A DNA stretch of 19,471 nt from Pirellulaceae bacterium (lineage in GTDB: Bacteria; Planctomycetota; Planctomycetia; Pirellulales; Pirellulaceae): NCBI GenBank assembly GCA_020846515.1, contig JADLDX010000466.1:1-19471 (forward strand), in the 5' to 3' direction. Below, one piece after another: positions 1 to 8,948 of this stretch. Below the pieces are notes generated by a model. That model was not told the DNA's origin. It ran no database searches and saw only the letters and a program-made list of their open reading frames with translations. Within the stretch, counting starts at the first letter, position 1, and each line of letters begins with the position of its first letter. The position numbers and the translations under genes are program-made.

Positions 1-2160
1 ACGATGAGCAGCTTTGTTAGCTTGACGGTCAACTGCGCTCGCTGTCATGCGCACAAGTTTGATCCTATTTCGCAAGAGGATTACTTTGCATTGCAAGCGG
101 TGTTTGCCGGAGTTGTCAAAGGCGATGTGGCATATGACATCCAACCAGCAGTGGCTCGTCAGCGCAAGCAGTGGCAACGCTTGTTGGCAGCCGCTCGGGC
201 GCGCGACTCGCAAATTGTGTTAGCGGATACCTGGCGGCCGACGGTCGATCAATGGGAGTCCTCGGCAGCCGCCGACGCGTTGCTGTGGAGTGTTGCCCAG
301 CCCGTAGAGTACTCAGCCACCGACCACTCAGCCACCGACCACTCAGCCACCAACAATGGCCAACTCAAGCGGCTGGATGATGGATCATTGCTCTTGTTGC
401 CACCCTATCCAGAGCAGACGGTCACTCGTATCAGGCTGAAAAAACCAGAGTCGCTGCGCGGGCCCATTACCGCCTTGCGTATTGATGTACTGCGGGACGA
501 TTCCCTGCCTAAGCAAGGACCAGGGGCGGCCGTGAACGGTAATCTGCATCTCTCGGAAGTCGATGTGCAGTGGATCGCTCGCTCGCCAACGGCGACCCGT
601 CCGATTGCAACCTTCAAGCCGGTGAGGGCCACGGCGGACTTCGAGCAAGAGGGTTGGTTAGCGCAGCACGCAATCGATGGCAACATGAAGACGGCTTGGG
701 GTATTCATCCCCAAGAGTCGCGAGACCACACGCTGGTTGTTCATTTTGCCATACCTCCCAGTTCACTCCCCCAACCAGGCGGCGATTCAGTTGCCAATAC
801 AGTTGCAGATTCAGTTGCAGATGCAGTTGATAGCGACCTCCAAGTTACTTTGCATCAGTCTCATGGCCGCCAGCATGTCATAGGTCGCTTACGTCTATCG
901 CTGACCGATCAAGCTGATCCTCGAATTGTGCCCCTTGCCGAAGAAGTAGCGGCGGCCTTGCGCGTGCCCAAGTCTGAACGTGATCAAAGCCAGCGGGTCT
1001 TGATTGCGGCCGAAGCTCTGCGCTCGCATGCTTCGGCTCAACTAGATCAACTGCCGGCTCACATGCATGTTTACGCCGCAGCCAGGCAAGTGCCTGCGGG
1101 GAACGGCGCGGGCGCTCTGGCGCGTGAACAGCCGCATCTCATTCACTTGCTCAAGCGCGGTAACATCGATCAACCCGAGCGCATCATATCGCCGGCCGCC
1201 TTAGCGGCTGTGCCAAACTTGCCCTCAGCGTTTGATATGCCCGAAGACGCACCCGAATCAGCTCGGCGCGCAGCGCTGGCCGATTGGTTGGCCGACGCTC
1301 GCAACGGACTGACCTGGCGCAGCCAGGCAAATCGCCTGTGGCATTACCATTTTGGTCGCGGGCTGTGCGATACACCCAGCGATTTTGGACGCATGGGTGG
1401 ACAAGTCACTCATCTCGCTTTGCTAGATTGGTTGGCCAGCCAGCTACGCGACGACGACGATCATTCGCTCAAGCGGCTGCATCGATTGATTGTCAGCAGT
1501 GCGACTTATCAACAAAGCAGTACCCAAACCGAAAGCGATCGCCCTGAGGTTTATCTCAAAAATGCTTCGCTCGATCGCGATAACGTTTGGTTATGGCGTC
1601 AGCATCGACGGCGACTGGACGCTGACGCGTATCGCGATGCGGTCCTGAGTGCTTCCGGGACGCTGGACCATCAAATGGGTGGACCGAGTATCCAGCAGTT
1701 CACCACTAGTCCTGGTCAACAATTGACGCCGGCCCTGGACTATACCAAGTTCGATTGGGAGTCGCCGCCGGCTGCGCGACGCAGCATCTATCGTTTTGTA
1801 TGGCGTGGAATTGCCGATCCATTTATGGAATCGCTAGACTTTCCAGACCTGGGACTGCTGTCTCCCACACGTTCGCAATCCGTCTCGGCTCTGCAAGCCT
1901 TGACGTTGTATAATAATGACTTCGTGCTGGTGCATGCGCGTCGCCTGGCCGATCGAGCCCAACGCGAGGCCGGACCGGCTGGGACGGCTGGGACTCCTTC
2001 GAATATCGGACGCTGTATTAGCATTTTGTGCGAACACGCCTGGCAACGAGCGCCAACCGGCGAGGATCTGGTGATTTTAGAACCGTTAGCTCGCGAACAT
2101 GGCCTGGAAGTGGTCGGTCGCGTGGTCCTGAACTCGAATGAATTTATGTTTGTGGATTGA
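1..2160 (+). CDS. PSD1 (DUF1549/DUF1553) family protein, 5'-truncated
   Basis: The reading frame is open from the first base, and the first visible residues ([19 protein letters not shown]) are the conserved end of a DUF1549 domain. The true start and any signal peptide or cytochrome-like N-terminal domain therefore lie outside the window; the ATG at base 4 is internal. CARCH (bases 34-48) is a CXXCH-type motif seen in this family, but haem binding is not shown. A middle region near residues 205-300 ([14 protein letters not shown]...AWGIHP...LHQSHG) resembles the discoidin-like insert of these proteins. DUF1553 follows from about residue 430 to the end ([45 protein letters not shown]). Two low-complexity repeat tracts lie in the linkers. 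The family is common and expanded in planctomycetes and presumed exported; no reaction is assigned. It heads a cluster with a second PSD1 gene and a DUF1501 gene. Confidence 0.9.
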   Translation, partial: TMSSFVSLTVNCARCHAHKFDPISQEDYFALQAVFAGVVKGDVAYDIQPAVARQRKQWQRLLAAARARDSQIVLADTWRPTVDQWESSAAADALLWSVAQPVEYSATDHSATDHSATNNGQLKRLDDGSLLLLPPYPEQTVTRIRLKKPESLRGPITALRIDVLRDDSLPKQGPGAAVNGNLHLSEVDVQWIARSPTATRPIATFKPVRATADFEQEGWLAQHAIDGNMKTAWGIHPQESRDHTLVVHFAIPPSSLPQPGGDSVANTVADSVADAVDSDLQVTLHQSHGRQHVIGRLRLSLTDQADPRIVPLAEEVAAALRVPKSERDQSQRVLIAAEALRSHASAQLDQLPAHMHVYAAARQVPAGNGAGALAREQPHLIHLLKRGNIDQPERIISPAALAAVPNLPSAFDMPEDAPESARRAALADWLADARNGLTWRSQANRLWHYHFGRGLCDTPSDFGRMGGQVTHLALLDWLASQLRDDDDHSLKRLHRLIVSSATYQQSSTQTESDRPEVYLKNASLDRDNVWLWRQHRRRLDADAYRDAVLSASGTLDHQMGGPSIQQFTTSPGQQLTPALDYTKFDWESPPAARRSIYRFVWRGIADPFMESLDFPDLGLLSPTRSQSVSALQALTLYNNDFVLVHARRLADRAQREAGPAGTAGTPSNIGRCISILCEHAWQRAPTGEDLVILEPLAREHGLEVVGRVVLNSNEFMFVD
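313..357 (+). repeat. Three in-frame 15-bp tandem units (SATDH)
   Basis: Three consecutive 15-bp units encode [10 protein letters not shown] and SATNN within the linker of the first PSD1 protein. The first two are identical at the DNA level and the third differs only in its last two codons. The unit is five codons, so gain or loss keeps the frame. Confidence 0.85.
784..831 (+). repeat. Four in-frame 12-bp tandem units (D/N-S/T/A-V-A/D)
   Basis: Four 12-bp units encode [12 protein letters not shown] and DAVD in the middle, discoidin-like region of the same PSD1 protein. The units are diverged but clearly related, and the length is a multiple of three. Confidence 0.75.
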
Positions 2161-2172
2161 TCGCATTATGTA

Positions 2173-2195
2173 GCCCCGGCACTCCGTGACGGGGC
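2173..2195. other. GC-rich stem-loop after the first PSD1 gene
   Basis: GCCCCG and CGGGGC form a perfect six-pair all-GC stem around an 11-nt loop, 13 bases past the stop codon at 2160. No T-run follows, so it is either a weak or factor-assisted terminator or a dispersed palindromic repeat. I cannot decide between these from one copy. Confidence 0.4.
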
Positions 2196-2250
2196 ATGAC
2201 CCACCTCAGAGTAACAGTTCAAGGCATCGATCTTTATGTGGTCCGAAAAC

Positions 2251-2414
2251 CTGATCAGCCTCAAGCGCGCTAGCGTTCGGTTTAGCCGAAAACCGTGGGC
2301 TAGCGCCCAACGGCTGATAAGCCGCAAGCGCGCTAGCGTCCGGTTTACTGGTCAGAAAACCGTGGGCTAGCGCCCGGCGGCTGATCAGCCGCAAGCGCGC
2401 TAGCGTCCGGTTTA
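2251..2414. repeat. Tandem palindromic repeat, ~65-bp unit, about 2.5 copies
   Basis: A 34-bp module begins at 2251, 2314 and 2381. Each copy has the form CTGATCAGCC/CTGATAAGCC, then CAAGCGCGCTAGCG, then a CGGTTTA end. Between them are two 29-33-bp modules containing AAAACCGTGGGCTAGCGCCC (near 2288-2309 and 2356-2375). Both modules are self-complementary: GGGC-tagc-GCCC forms a hairpin, and CGGCTGATCAGCCG (2378-2391) is a perfect 14-bp palindrome. Spacing between modules is 63 and 67 bp. The array occupies the gap between the two PSD1 genes and contains no convincing gene. It is unrelated in sequence to the repeats around the transposase at 16.6 kb. Confidence 0.85.
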
Positions 2415-2578
2415 GCCCGACTAAAGACCGACGCCCAGTTTAAGTTTGAGTTTGACAGATTGAGATTTGACAAATTGACAGTAACAGCCCATTTGGCTGG
2501 GCCCCCTATGGGGCCAACGCCGTAACGACCGTGGGCACACAAATAGTATCGAAAACGCACTTTACGAATGATGGAACT

Positions 2579-5500
2579 ATGGTTGACAACTCACAATCCA
2601 AACGCACTTGGCTGGTTTTGATCGGCATGGTGGCCAGTGTCACCGGCTCCGCCGCGACTCTCCAGGCTGTCGTTCCAGAGAAAATCAGTTTCAATGCGCA
2701 TGTGCGCCCGATTCTTTCGGACAAATGCTTTGCCTGTCACGGTTTTGATGCCAAGCAGCGGCAAGCCGACTTGCGATTGGACATAGCCGAAGGTGCGCAA
2801 GCCGAACGCGATGGAAAGTTTCCAGTCGTGGCGGGTGATCTAAGCAAGAGTCAGGTCTGGCAGCGGATCATCGCTACCAAGCCCGATGAAATCATGCCGC
2901 CAGCCGATAGTCATAAATCGCTCAACGACGAAGAGAAACAAGTCATTCGCCGCTGGATTGAACAAGGAGCGCCCTATCAGAAGCACTGGGCGTTCGAAGC
3001 GGTCACGGAAGTAACGCCGCCCACACTGGGGCCATCAGCATCGGACGCTGAAGCCCTGTCGAATCCCATCGATGCCTTTATCCAAGCTCGATTGGTCAGC
3101 CAAGGACTTGGTTTGGCTCCGGAAGCGAGCCAGGAGATCCTGATTCGTCGCGCGGCTTTTGCACTGACCGGATTGCCACCTACCATTGCGCAGGTCGATG
3201 CCTACCTGGCAGACAAATCCGACGATGCTTATGAACGCATGGTCGAGCGTTTCATGGACAGTCAGCATTATGGCGAAGAAATGGCCAGGCACTGGCTGGA
3301 TGTCGCGCGTTATGCAGATACGCACGGCATGCATTTGGATAACGAGCGTCAGACGTGGGCTTATCGAGATTGGGTGATCGAGGCCTTCAATCGCAATCTG
3401 TCCTTTGACCAATTCACCATCGAACAGTTGGCCGGAGACTTGTTGCCCGAGCCGACGCTAGCGCAATTGACGGCCACTGGATTCAATCGTTGTAACGTGA
3501 CGACCAGTGAAGGCGGCTCGATTGGCGAGGAGTTGCTCTATCGTTACGCGGTGGATCGCGCCAGTACGACCATGCAGACCTGGTTGGGACTGACCGGTGG
3601 TTGCGCCGTGTGCCACGACCATAAGTTTGATCCGATCACGCAGAAAGAGTTTTACTCGTTTTACGCGTTCTTCAATTCTGCCGCCGACCCTGCGATGGAT
3701 GGCAATGCACTGCTCACACAGCCGGTGATGAAATTGACCAAGCCGGATGCACAACAGCAGATGGCCGAATTGGATAAGCAGATCAGTGCCAGGCAGCAAG
3801 AGATCGACGCGGAGGCAGCCAAGGTGGCTTACGTGGATCCCGCCGACAAGCCTGAGTCCGAGCAAGTGATGACCGTCACCGAACACGTCTGGATGGAGGA
3901 CGATTTTCCCGCAGGTGGCAAACTGCACGCTGCACCCGGCGCACCGCCCCAGTTCGTCAAAGCGGACGAAGGTAATCCTGTTTACAGCGGCGAGCGATCG
4001 CTTAAGAGGACTGATGCTGGATTGGCACAAGACGTTTGGGAGCAAGCCAAGACGCCGCTGGTGATACCTGCCGCAGGTAAAGTGTTCGCGTTTGTGTGGC
4101 TGGATCCAGCCAATAGTCCTCGGTCGATCATGATTCAATTCTTCAAATCGGGCTGGGATCATCGGGCGGTGTGGGGCGACTATAAGGCGATCGACTGGGG
4201 TGCGGCCGGTACAACGGAGCGTGTTGATATGGGGCCGCTCCCTGAGGCTGGTAAATGGGTCCGTTTAGAAGTGCCGGTCGAGAAAGTGGGCCTGGCCGCC
4301 GGCGACGAACTAAAGGGATTCGCGCTGACGCAATTTGGTGGCACTGTCTGGTGGGACCACGTTGGTGTCAGTGGCAGCAGCAATCCGGCGATCGACCCCA
4401 AAGAGTCATTCTTGGCTTGGTGGAAGAGTGTCGCAGGCAAAGACACGCCCAGCTTGCCCGCGGACCTCAAGTCAGTGGCCAAAGATGGACCGGCAAAAAA
4501 AGCTGATGATAAACAGGCTGATGACAAAAAAGCTGATGATAAGAAGCCGGATGAAAAGCTCGTCAAGCGACTGCGGGAGTACTATCTCCAAGAGATTTGC
4601 AACTCCACGAAAGCTCAATTTGCTGGATTGATCAAGGATCGTAATGCGCTCAGTGAGCAACGCAAGGCGATCGACGACGCCATACCCAGTACGTTCATCT
4701 TCAAGGATCTGCCGAAACCGCGTGACAGCTTTGTGATGATGCGCGGGGCGTATGACAAACCGGGCGATGCGGTCCAACCAGATGTTCTGTCGGTGTTGCC
4801 ACCGCTAGAGAAGAGCGACCCGATGGCTAGAGCTTCGCGATTGGATCTGGCCCGTTGGCTGGTCTCTGACAAGAACCCGCTCACGGCACGCGTGACGGTC
4901 AATCGGTTCTGGCAACAGTTCTACGGGACAGGCCTGGTTAAGACCAGTTATGACTTTGGTTCGCAAGGCGATATGCCCAGCCATCCCGAGTTACTGGATT
5001 GGTTGGCGCGGGACTTTCAGCAATCAGGCTGGAATGTCAAACGGTTGGTGCGATTGCTGGTCAGTTCGCGAACCTTCAAGCAGCGGTCACAGATTACGCC
5101 CGAGCTCTATCAACTGGATCCTGAGAATCGTCTGTACGCGCGGGGTCCTCGCTTCCGCTTGGATGCCGAGCAGATACGGGACAATGCGTTATATGTCAGT
5201 GGTTTGATCAATCTTGAAATGGGTGGTAAGGGCGTCAAGCCCTATCAACCTGACAACATCTGGGAACCGGTTGGCTTTGGCGGTTCCAATACGCGCAATT
5301 ACAAACGCGACTCTGGCCCTGCGTTGTATCGCCGGAGCATCTACAACTTCTTCAAGCGTACCGCGCCGCCGCCGTTCATGGTCAATTTCGATGCTCCGAA
5401 CCGCGAGCAGTTTTGTACGAAGCGCGAGAAGAGCAATACGCCGCTGCAGGCGTTGCAACTGATGAACGATGTGCAGCATGTGGAAGCGGCGCGGGCCTTG

Positions 5501-5785
5501 GCTCAATTGATGCTTGAGCATGGTGGCGATGCAGCCGCTGAGCGACTGACCTTTGCTTATCGAACAATTCTCTCTCGCTCGCCGATGGATGCCGAGTTAG
5601 CCGTGCTACAGACACAATTGGACAAGAACTTGGCGCATTACGGCAGCGATGTTGAGCTGGCCAAGAAATTGATCGCTCAAGGGGAAAGCAAGCCGAAAGC
5701 TGAGTTGGATGCTAGTGAACTGGCAGCCTATACGCTGATTGCCAATACCATTTTGAACTTAGATGAAACAGTCACCAGAAACTAA
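2579..5785 (+). CDS. PSD1 and planctomycete cytochrome C domain-containing protein
   Basis: The start chosen is ATG 2579, because a signal peptide follows directly (SKRTW, then a hydrophobic run LVLIGMVASVTGSAA). A GTG at 2531 would put 16 polar residues ahead of it. No good Shine-Dalgarno site is visible. The product is 1068 residues. Domains in order: cytochrome-like PSCyt1 at about residues 38-100 with CFACH (first Cys is residue 50); DUF1549 at about 160-370 ending in CAVCHDHKFDPIT (first Cys residue 342); a middle beta-rich, lectin-like region at about 420-620; a charged repeat linker at 640-659; and DUF1553 at about 765-1040 (NRFWQQFYGTGLVKTSYDFG, LVSSRTFKQRS, FRLDAEQIRDNAL). Full-length members of this family are usually around 1000 residues, so the gene looks intact. 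It is presumably exported; haem attachment is inferred only from CXXCH. The DUF1501 gene follows after 107 bp on the same strand, so co-transcription is likely. Confidence 0.93.
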   Translation: MVDNSQSKRTWLVLIGMVASVTGSAATLQAVVPEKISFNAHVRPILSDKCFACHGFDAKQRQADLRLDIAEGAQAERDGKFPVVAGDLSKSQVWQRIIATKPDEIMPPADSHKSLNDEEKQVIRRWIEQGAPYQKHWAFEAVTEVTPPTLGPSASDAEALSNPIDAFIQARLVSQGLGLAPEASQEILIRRAAFALTGLPPTIAQVDAYLADKSDDAYERMVERFMDSQHYGEEMARHWLDVARYADTHGMHLDNERQTWAYRDWVIEAFNRNLSFDQFTIEQLAGDLLPEPTLAQLTATGFNRCNVTTSEGGSIGEELLYRYAVDRASTTMQTWLGLTGGCAVCHDHKFDPITQKEFYSFYAFFNSAADPAMDGNALLTQPVMKLTKPDAQQQMAELDKQISARQQEIDAEAAKVAYVDPADKPESEQVMTVTEHVWMEDDFPAGGKLHAAPGAPPQFVKADEGNPVYSGERSLKRTDAGLAQDVWEQAKTPLVIPAAGKVFAFVWLDPANSPRSIMIQFFKSGWDHRAVWGDYKAIDWGAAGTTERVDMGPLPEAGKWVRLEVPVEKVGLAAGDELKGFALTQFGGTVWWDHVGVSGSSNPAIDPKESFLAWWKSVAGKDTPSLPADLKSVAKDGPAKKADDKQADDKKADDKKPDEKLVKRLREYYLQEICNSTKAQFAGLIKDRNALSEQRKAIDDAIPSTFIFKDLPKPRDSFVMMRGAYDKPGDAVQPDVLSVLPPLEKSDPMARASRLDLARWLVSDKNPLTARVTVNRFWQQFYGTGLVKTSYDFGSQGDMPSHPELLDWLARDFQQSGWNVKRLVRLLVSSRTFKQRSQITPELYQLDPENRLYARGPRFRLDAEQIRDNALYVSGLINLEMGGKGVKPYQPDNIWEPVGFGGSNTRNYKRDSGPALYRRSIYNFFKRTAPPPFMVNFDAPNREQFCTKREKSNTPLQALQLMNDVQHVEAARALAQLMLEHGGDAAAERLTFAYRTILSRSPMDAELAVLQTQLDKNLAHYGSDVELAKKLIAQGESKPKAELDASELAAYTLIANTILNLDETVTRN
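4496..4555 (+). repeat. Four in-frame 15-bp tandem units (K-K-A-D-D)
   Basis: Four 15-bp units encode KKADD, KQADD, KKADD and KKPDE in the linker between the middle domain and DUF1553 of the second PSD1 protein (residues 640-659). The tract is highly charged and likely disordered or coiled. Confidence 0.85.
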
Positions 5786-5892
5786 GCCGAACGACGCGTT
5801 CGCATGAAGATCTGATGCTTCTTGCGACGCCGACGCTTATCTGAAACACAGACAACCATACACATGTCAACCAGATCGAGGCCAAGCAGCCC

Positions 5893-7446
5893 ATGAACCA
5901 TTTTCAAGCTTCACTTCAGCATCTTCAAAGCCGCCGTCAATTCTTTGGACAGCAAGGTTTGCGACTGGGCAGTATGGCACTGGCCGCCTTGGCCGGCAGT
6001 GTCAGCCAGCGCGGCTCTGCGCTGGCCGACAGTCGCGGCCACGTCGCCGCACCCGTGCATCCGCCGCTACCAGGCCTGCCGCACTTTGCCCCCAAAGCCA
6101 AGTCCATTATTTACGTGCATTACAACGGTGGTCCTCCGCAGCACGACACTTGGGATTACAAGCCTCAGCTTGAGGCCTACTTCGATAAGGATTTGCCCGA
6201 CTCGGTGCGGGGCGGCCAGCGACTGTCGACGATGACCAGCGGCCAAAAGACTTTTCCCGTAGCGCCCTCAAAGTTCAAGTTTGAACGCGTTGGCCAGGCA
6301 GGCGTGTGGGCGAACACCGAACTGATGCCTTATACATCCAAGCTAGTGGATGACTTCACTTTGGTGCGCAGCGTACACACCAATGCGATCAATCACGATC
6401 CGGCCTGCACGTTTGTGATGACAGGTTCAGAAGTGCCAGGCAAGGCGAGCATTGGTTCGTGGCTGGCCTATGGACTGGGCAGTGAGAACAACGACTTACC
6501 AGCCTTCATGGTGTTTACGCCGCGCTTTCCCGCCGACAGCAATGCGCAAGCGCTCTACAATCGCATGTGGGGTAGTGGGTTTTTGCCAACGCGATTCAAC
6601 GGCGTTGCCTTGCGTGGGAGTGGCGATCCGGTTTTGTATCTTCCCAATCCTGAAGGTGTGCTGCGAGAAGATCGTCGCGCTATGCTCGATGCGCTCAACG
6701 CGCTGAATCTTCAGGGCCTGGAACGCTTTGGTGATCCGGAGACGGAAACACGTATCTCGCAATATGAAATGGCATTTCGCATGCAGAGCAGCGTGCCAGA
6801 ATTAACGGATATCAGTCAAGAGAGTAGCGGTACGTTGGCCATGTATGGACCGGATGCGACTGTCCCCGGAACGTTTACGCACAGCGCTTTGTTGGCGCGG
6901 CGTTTGGTAGAGCGCGGAGTGCGGATGGTTCAGATACTGCATCGCGGTTGGGATACTCACGGCAATTTACCGCGGCAGTTGGCCAATCAATGTCGAGATA
7001 CCGATCAGGGCACCGCAGCCCTGGTCAGGGATCTCAAGCAGCGTGGCATGTTGGACGACACGTTAGTGGTGTGTGGCGGTGAGTTTGGTCGCACAGTTTA
7101 TTCGCAGGGCAAGCTGACGCGTGATAACTATGGCCGCGATCATCACCCGAGGAACTTTTGCGTTTGGCTGGCCGGTGGTGGCGTCAAACGCGGCTATGTG
7201 CATGGTGAGACGGACGACTTCAGTTACAACGTGGTGCGTGACCCGGTGAATGTAAACGATCTGAACGCCACCATCCTGCACTGCATGGGCATCGATCACA
7301 CGCGATTGTCGTTCAAGTTCCAGGGACTCGATCAACGCTTGACGGGAGTCGAACAACCGCGCGTGATCCCTGAGGTGGTGGCCGGCTTGGGTCGGAGCGC
7401 TGGCGAAGCAGTTTGGGTGGTGCTTGGGGGATTGAGTTTCCCTTAG
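5893..7446 (+). CDS. DUF1501 domain-containing protein, Tat-exported
   Basis: The product has 517 residues. The N-terminus carries a twin-arginine signal (SRRQFF at about residues 17-22) followed by a hydrophobic segment ([10 protein letters not shown]) and ALA before a likely cleavage site, so export of a folded protein by Tat is expected. DUF1501 belongs to the alkaline phosphatase/sulfatase-like fold. Typical family segments are present: [67 protein letters not shown] and [14 protein letters not shown]. Enzymatic activity of the family is not established. DUF1501 genes are usually encoded just downstream of PSD1 genes, as here. The last ~20 residues after RVIPEVVA look unlike the usual family end and may be a small 3' extension. 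A weak GAGG lies about 12 bases before the ATG. Confidence 0.93.
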   Translation: MNHFQASLQHLQSRRQFFGQQGLRLGSMALAALAGSVSQRGSALADSRGHVAAPVHPPLPGLPHFAPKAKSIIYVHYNGGPPQHDTWDYKPQLEAYFDKDLPDSVRGGQRLSTMTSGQKTFPVAPSKFKFERVGQAGVWANTELMPYTSKLVDDFTLVRSVHTNAINHDPACTFVMTGSEVPGKASIGSWLAYGLGSENNDLPAFMVFTPRFPADSNAQALYNRMWGSGFLPTRFNGVALRGSGDPVLYLPNPEGVLREDRRAMLDALNALNLQGLERFGDPETETRISQYEMAFRMQSSVPELTDISQESSGTLAMYGPDATVPGTFTHSALLARRLVERGVRMVQILHRGWDTHGNLPRQLANQCRDTDQGTAALVRDLKQRGMLDDTLVVCGGEFGRTVYSQGKLTRDNYGRDHHPRNFCVWLAGGGVKRGYVHGETDDFSYNVVRDPVNVNDLNATILHCMGIDHTRLSFKFQGLDQRLTGVEQPRVIPEVVAGLGRSAGEAVWVVLGGLSFP

Positions 7447-7478
7447 TTCGGATATCAATGGATCCCTGTGAGCCACTG

Positions 7479-7514
7479 GCAGGGACGTGGTGTTGCCGCA
7501 AAGCCGCGTCCTGC
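7479..7514 (+). terminator. Possible terminator after the DUF1501 gene
   Basis: GCAGG(g)ACGTGG pairs with CCGCGTCCTGC, giving 11 pairs with one bulged G and one G-T wobble. It starts 33 bp past the DUF1501 stop codon. The six-T run comes only about 15 bases after the stem, so it is not a textbook intrinsic terminator. The 5' arm also pairs with TCCCTG at 7463-7468, which would compete with this fold. Confidence 0.4.
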
Positions 7515-7548
7515 TGATCGAATGGCAGATTTTTTCCCTTTGGGGAAC

Positions 7549-7577
7549 TTGAAGAATCTGTGAAATCGTGCTAGCTT
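7549..7577 (+). promoter_or_regulatory. Weak candidate sigma-70 promoter for glutamine synthetase
   Basis: TTGAAG (7549-7554) and TAGCTT (7572-7577) are separated by exactly 17 bases, matching four of six and three of six consensus positions. It would give a leader of roughly 240 nt containing the 7709-7731 hairpin. This is suggestive only. Confidence 0.2.
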
Positions 7578-7825
7578 TAAGACCGACTTCGCTGGGAATG
7601 AGGATCTCTTTTGAAATGGAAGAGGTCACGGCAGGCGGAAGCTGGTGGCGGCAGGGCAGGGTAGGTTTTTGCCGAAATCAGCCAACTTGGTTCGAACTCG
7701 TTCTCAGTTTGTCGCTGTGTTGATGCGACAAGTCTCAACGTGTGGGCCTTTGATGCAGTGAGGCATACGCGGGTGGAGATGAGTGTTTCGATCGTGTGGC
7801 ACTCCAATCGAGAAGAACCCGTTTT

Positions 7826-8842
7826 ATGTCGTCAGACAAGAATTACAAGCTGGAGTATGTGTGGCTCGACGGTTATCTACCTGAGCCCAACCTGCGTAGC
7901 AAAACCAAGATCGTCAATAAGGCACCCGAGAGCGTAGAAGATTGTGCGCTGTGGGGATTTGACGGTAGCAGCACGCAACAAGCTGAAGGCAAGAGCAGCG
8001 ACTGCGTTCTGAAGCCAGTGGCGCTGTATCCAGACAGCACTCGCAAAAATGGCTTTTTGGTCATGTGCGAAGTTATGATGCCTGACCTGACACCACACCC
8101 ATCCAACTTCCGCGCCACCGTGGAAGATTCGGCTGACCTGTGGATTGGTTTCGAGCAAGAGTATTTCTTCTATGAAAATGGCCGCCCACTCGGCTTCCCA
8201 GCCGAAGGTGTTCCGCTACCGCAGGGTCCTTACTACACCGGTATCGGTTACAAGAACGTAGGCGATGTGGCTCGTCAAATTGTCGAAGAGCACATTGACA
8301 TTACGCTGGATGCCGGAATCAACATCGAAGGTATCAATGCTGAAGTGGCCAAGGGTCAGTGGGAATGGCAGATCTTCGGTAAGGGATCTAAGAAGGTCTG
8401 TGACGACCTATGGATGTCCCGTTACCTGATGATTCGCTTGTGCGAAAAGTACGGCATCGATATTGAACTGTATTGCAAGCCGGTCAAGGGTGACTGGAAC
8501 GGTTCTGGTATGCACACCAACTTTTCGACCGACAAGCTGCGTAACGAAGGTGGCAAAGAGTACTTCGAGAAGCTCATGGGAGCTTTCGAGAAGTATCGCG
8601 ACGAGCATATTGCTGCCTACGGTCCAGACAACCATCTGCGTCTGACCGGTCTGCACGAAACGCAGTCGATTGACAAGTTCAACTACGGTGTTGCCAATCG
8701 CGGTGCGTCGATCCGCATCCCGCACAGCTTTGTGGCCAATAACGCCTACAAGGGATACTTGGAAGATCGTCGTCCGAACTCGCAAGCCGACCCATACAAG
8801 ATCGTGTCTCGCATTCTCAAGACGATCAAGAGCGTCAGCTAA
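7826..8842 (+). CDS. Type II glutamine synthetase (eukaryote-like)
   Basis: The product, 338 residues, makes glutamine from glutamate, ammonia and ATP in the cytoplasm. Its length and sequence are those of the GSII class (eukaryotic and rhizobial GlnII type), not the ~470-residue GSI. Motifs from MSSDKNYKLEYVWLDG: FDGSS at 45-49; GFEQEY at 108-113, whose glutamates match the metal site; GINAEVAKGQWEWQI at 169-183; NGSGMHTN at 225-232 in the ATP/glutamate site; NRGASIRIP at 291-299. No adenylylation tyrosine loop of the GSI kind is expected in this class. ATG 7826 was chosen because it begins the conserved N-terminus; the upstream ATG at 7796 only adds ten unconserved residues. GAGAAG lies about 10 bases upstream as a weak ribosome site. 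The gene ends at its own terminator, so it is probably monocistronic. I do not assign glnA or glnII. Confidence 0.95.
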   Translation: MSSDKNYKLEYVWLDGYLPEPNLRSKTKIVNKAPESVEDCALWGFDGSSTQQAEGKSSDCVLKPVALYPDSTRKNGFLVMCEVMMPDLTPHPSNFRATVEDSADLWIGFEQEYFFYENGRPLGFPAEGVPLPQGPYYTGIGYKNVGDVARQIVEEHIDITLDAGINIEGINAEVAKGQWEWQIFGKGSKKVCDDLWMSRYLMIRLCEKYGIDIELYCKPVKGDWNGSGMHTNFSTDKLRNEGGKEYFEKLMGAFEKYRDEHIAAYGPDNHLRLTGLHETQSIDKFNYGVANRGASIRIPHSFVANNAYKGYLEDRRPNSQADPYKIVSRILKTIKSVS

Positions 8843-8876
8843 TTTGCTACGCTGGTTGTGAGATTAACCAACATCA

Positions 8877-8913
8877 AACGTCGTTGTGGGCTTCTCCTCA
8901 GCGACGTTTTTTT
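8877..8913 (+). terminator. Intrinsic terminator of glutamine synthetase
   Basis: AACGTCG and CGACGTT form a perfect 7-bp stem with an 18-nt loop, and the 3' arm runs directly into seven consecutive Ts (8907-8913). It starts 35 bases past the stop codon. This is the clearest terminator in the window and also rules out the upstream GTG (8886) as the start of the next gene. Confidence 0.85.
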
Positions 8914-8948
8914 GTGAACACATCCCATTCGGCTTTAGGTGGGCACGC

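Larger units (their letters stand above)
2161..2578. other. Intergenic region, non-coding
   Basis: This 418-bp gap holds the GC stem-loop at 2173-2195, the palindromic array at 2251-2414, an A/T-richer purine-biased stretch at about 2439-2482, and two further small inverted repeats: CAGCC/GGCTG at 2485-2499 and GGCCCC/GGGGCC at 2500-2515. Open frames across the array on the minus strand are by-products of the repeat. I see no convincing promoter. Confidence 0.7.
7447..7825. other. Hairpin-rich leader upstream of glutamine synthetase
   Basis: This 379-bp non-coding stretch contains three notable inverted repeats. TCCCTG/CAGGGA lies at 7463-7485. A longer stem of 11 pairs with one bulge lies at 7479-7514 and shares bases with the first. 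A perfect 7-bp repeat, TTGTCGC/GCGACAA with a 9-nt loop, lies at 7709-7731, about 95 bp before the start codon. A T-run (7530-7535) lies after the second stem. A 76-codon minus-strand frame here is not convincing as a gene. Confidence 0.6.

Noticed and set aside
2206..2560. Two minus-strand frames of 62 and 71 codons across the repeat array
   Set aside because: Their sequence (ASALAADQP, GASPRFS) is just the translation of the palindromic repeat.
3458..4162. 234-codon minus-strand open frame
   Set aside because: Antisense to the conserved DUF1549 and middle region of the second PSD1 gene, with no family features.
7577..7807. 76-codon minus-strand frame in the glutamine synthetase leader
   Set aside because: No ribosome site, no recognisable domain, and composition unlike the neighbouring genes.
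7796..7812. TGGCAC near the glutamine synthetase start as a sigma-54 promoter
   Set aside because: The required GC at the -12 position is absent at the correct spacing, and it would leave almost no leader.
8886..8948. Upstream GTG start for the glycoside hydrolase
   Set aside because: It lies inside the glutamine synthetase terminator; ATG 8949 has a good ribosome site and begins the plausible N-terminus.
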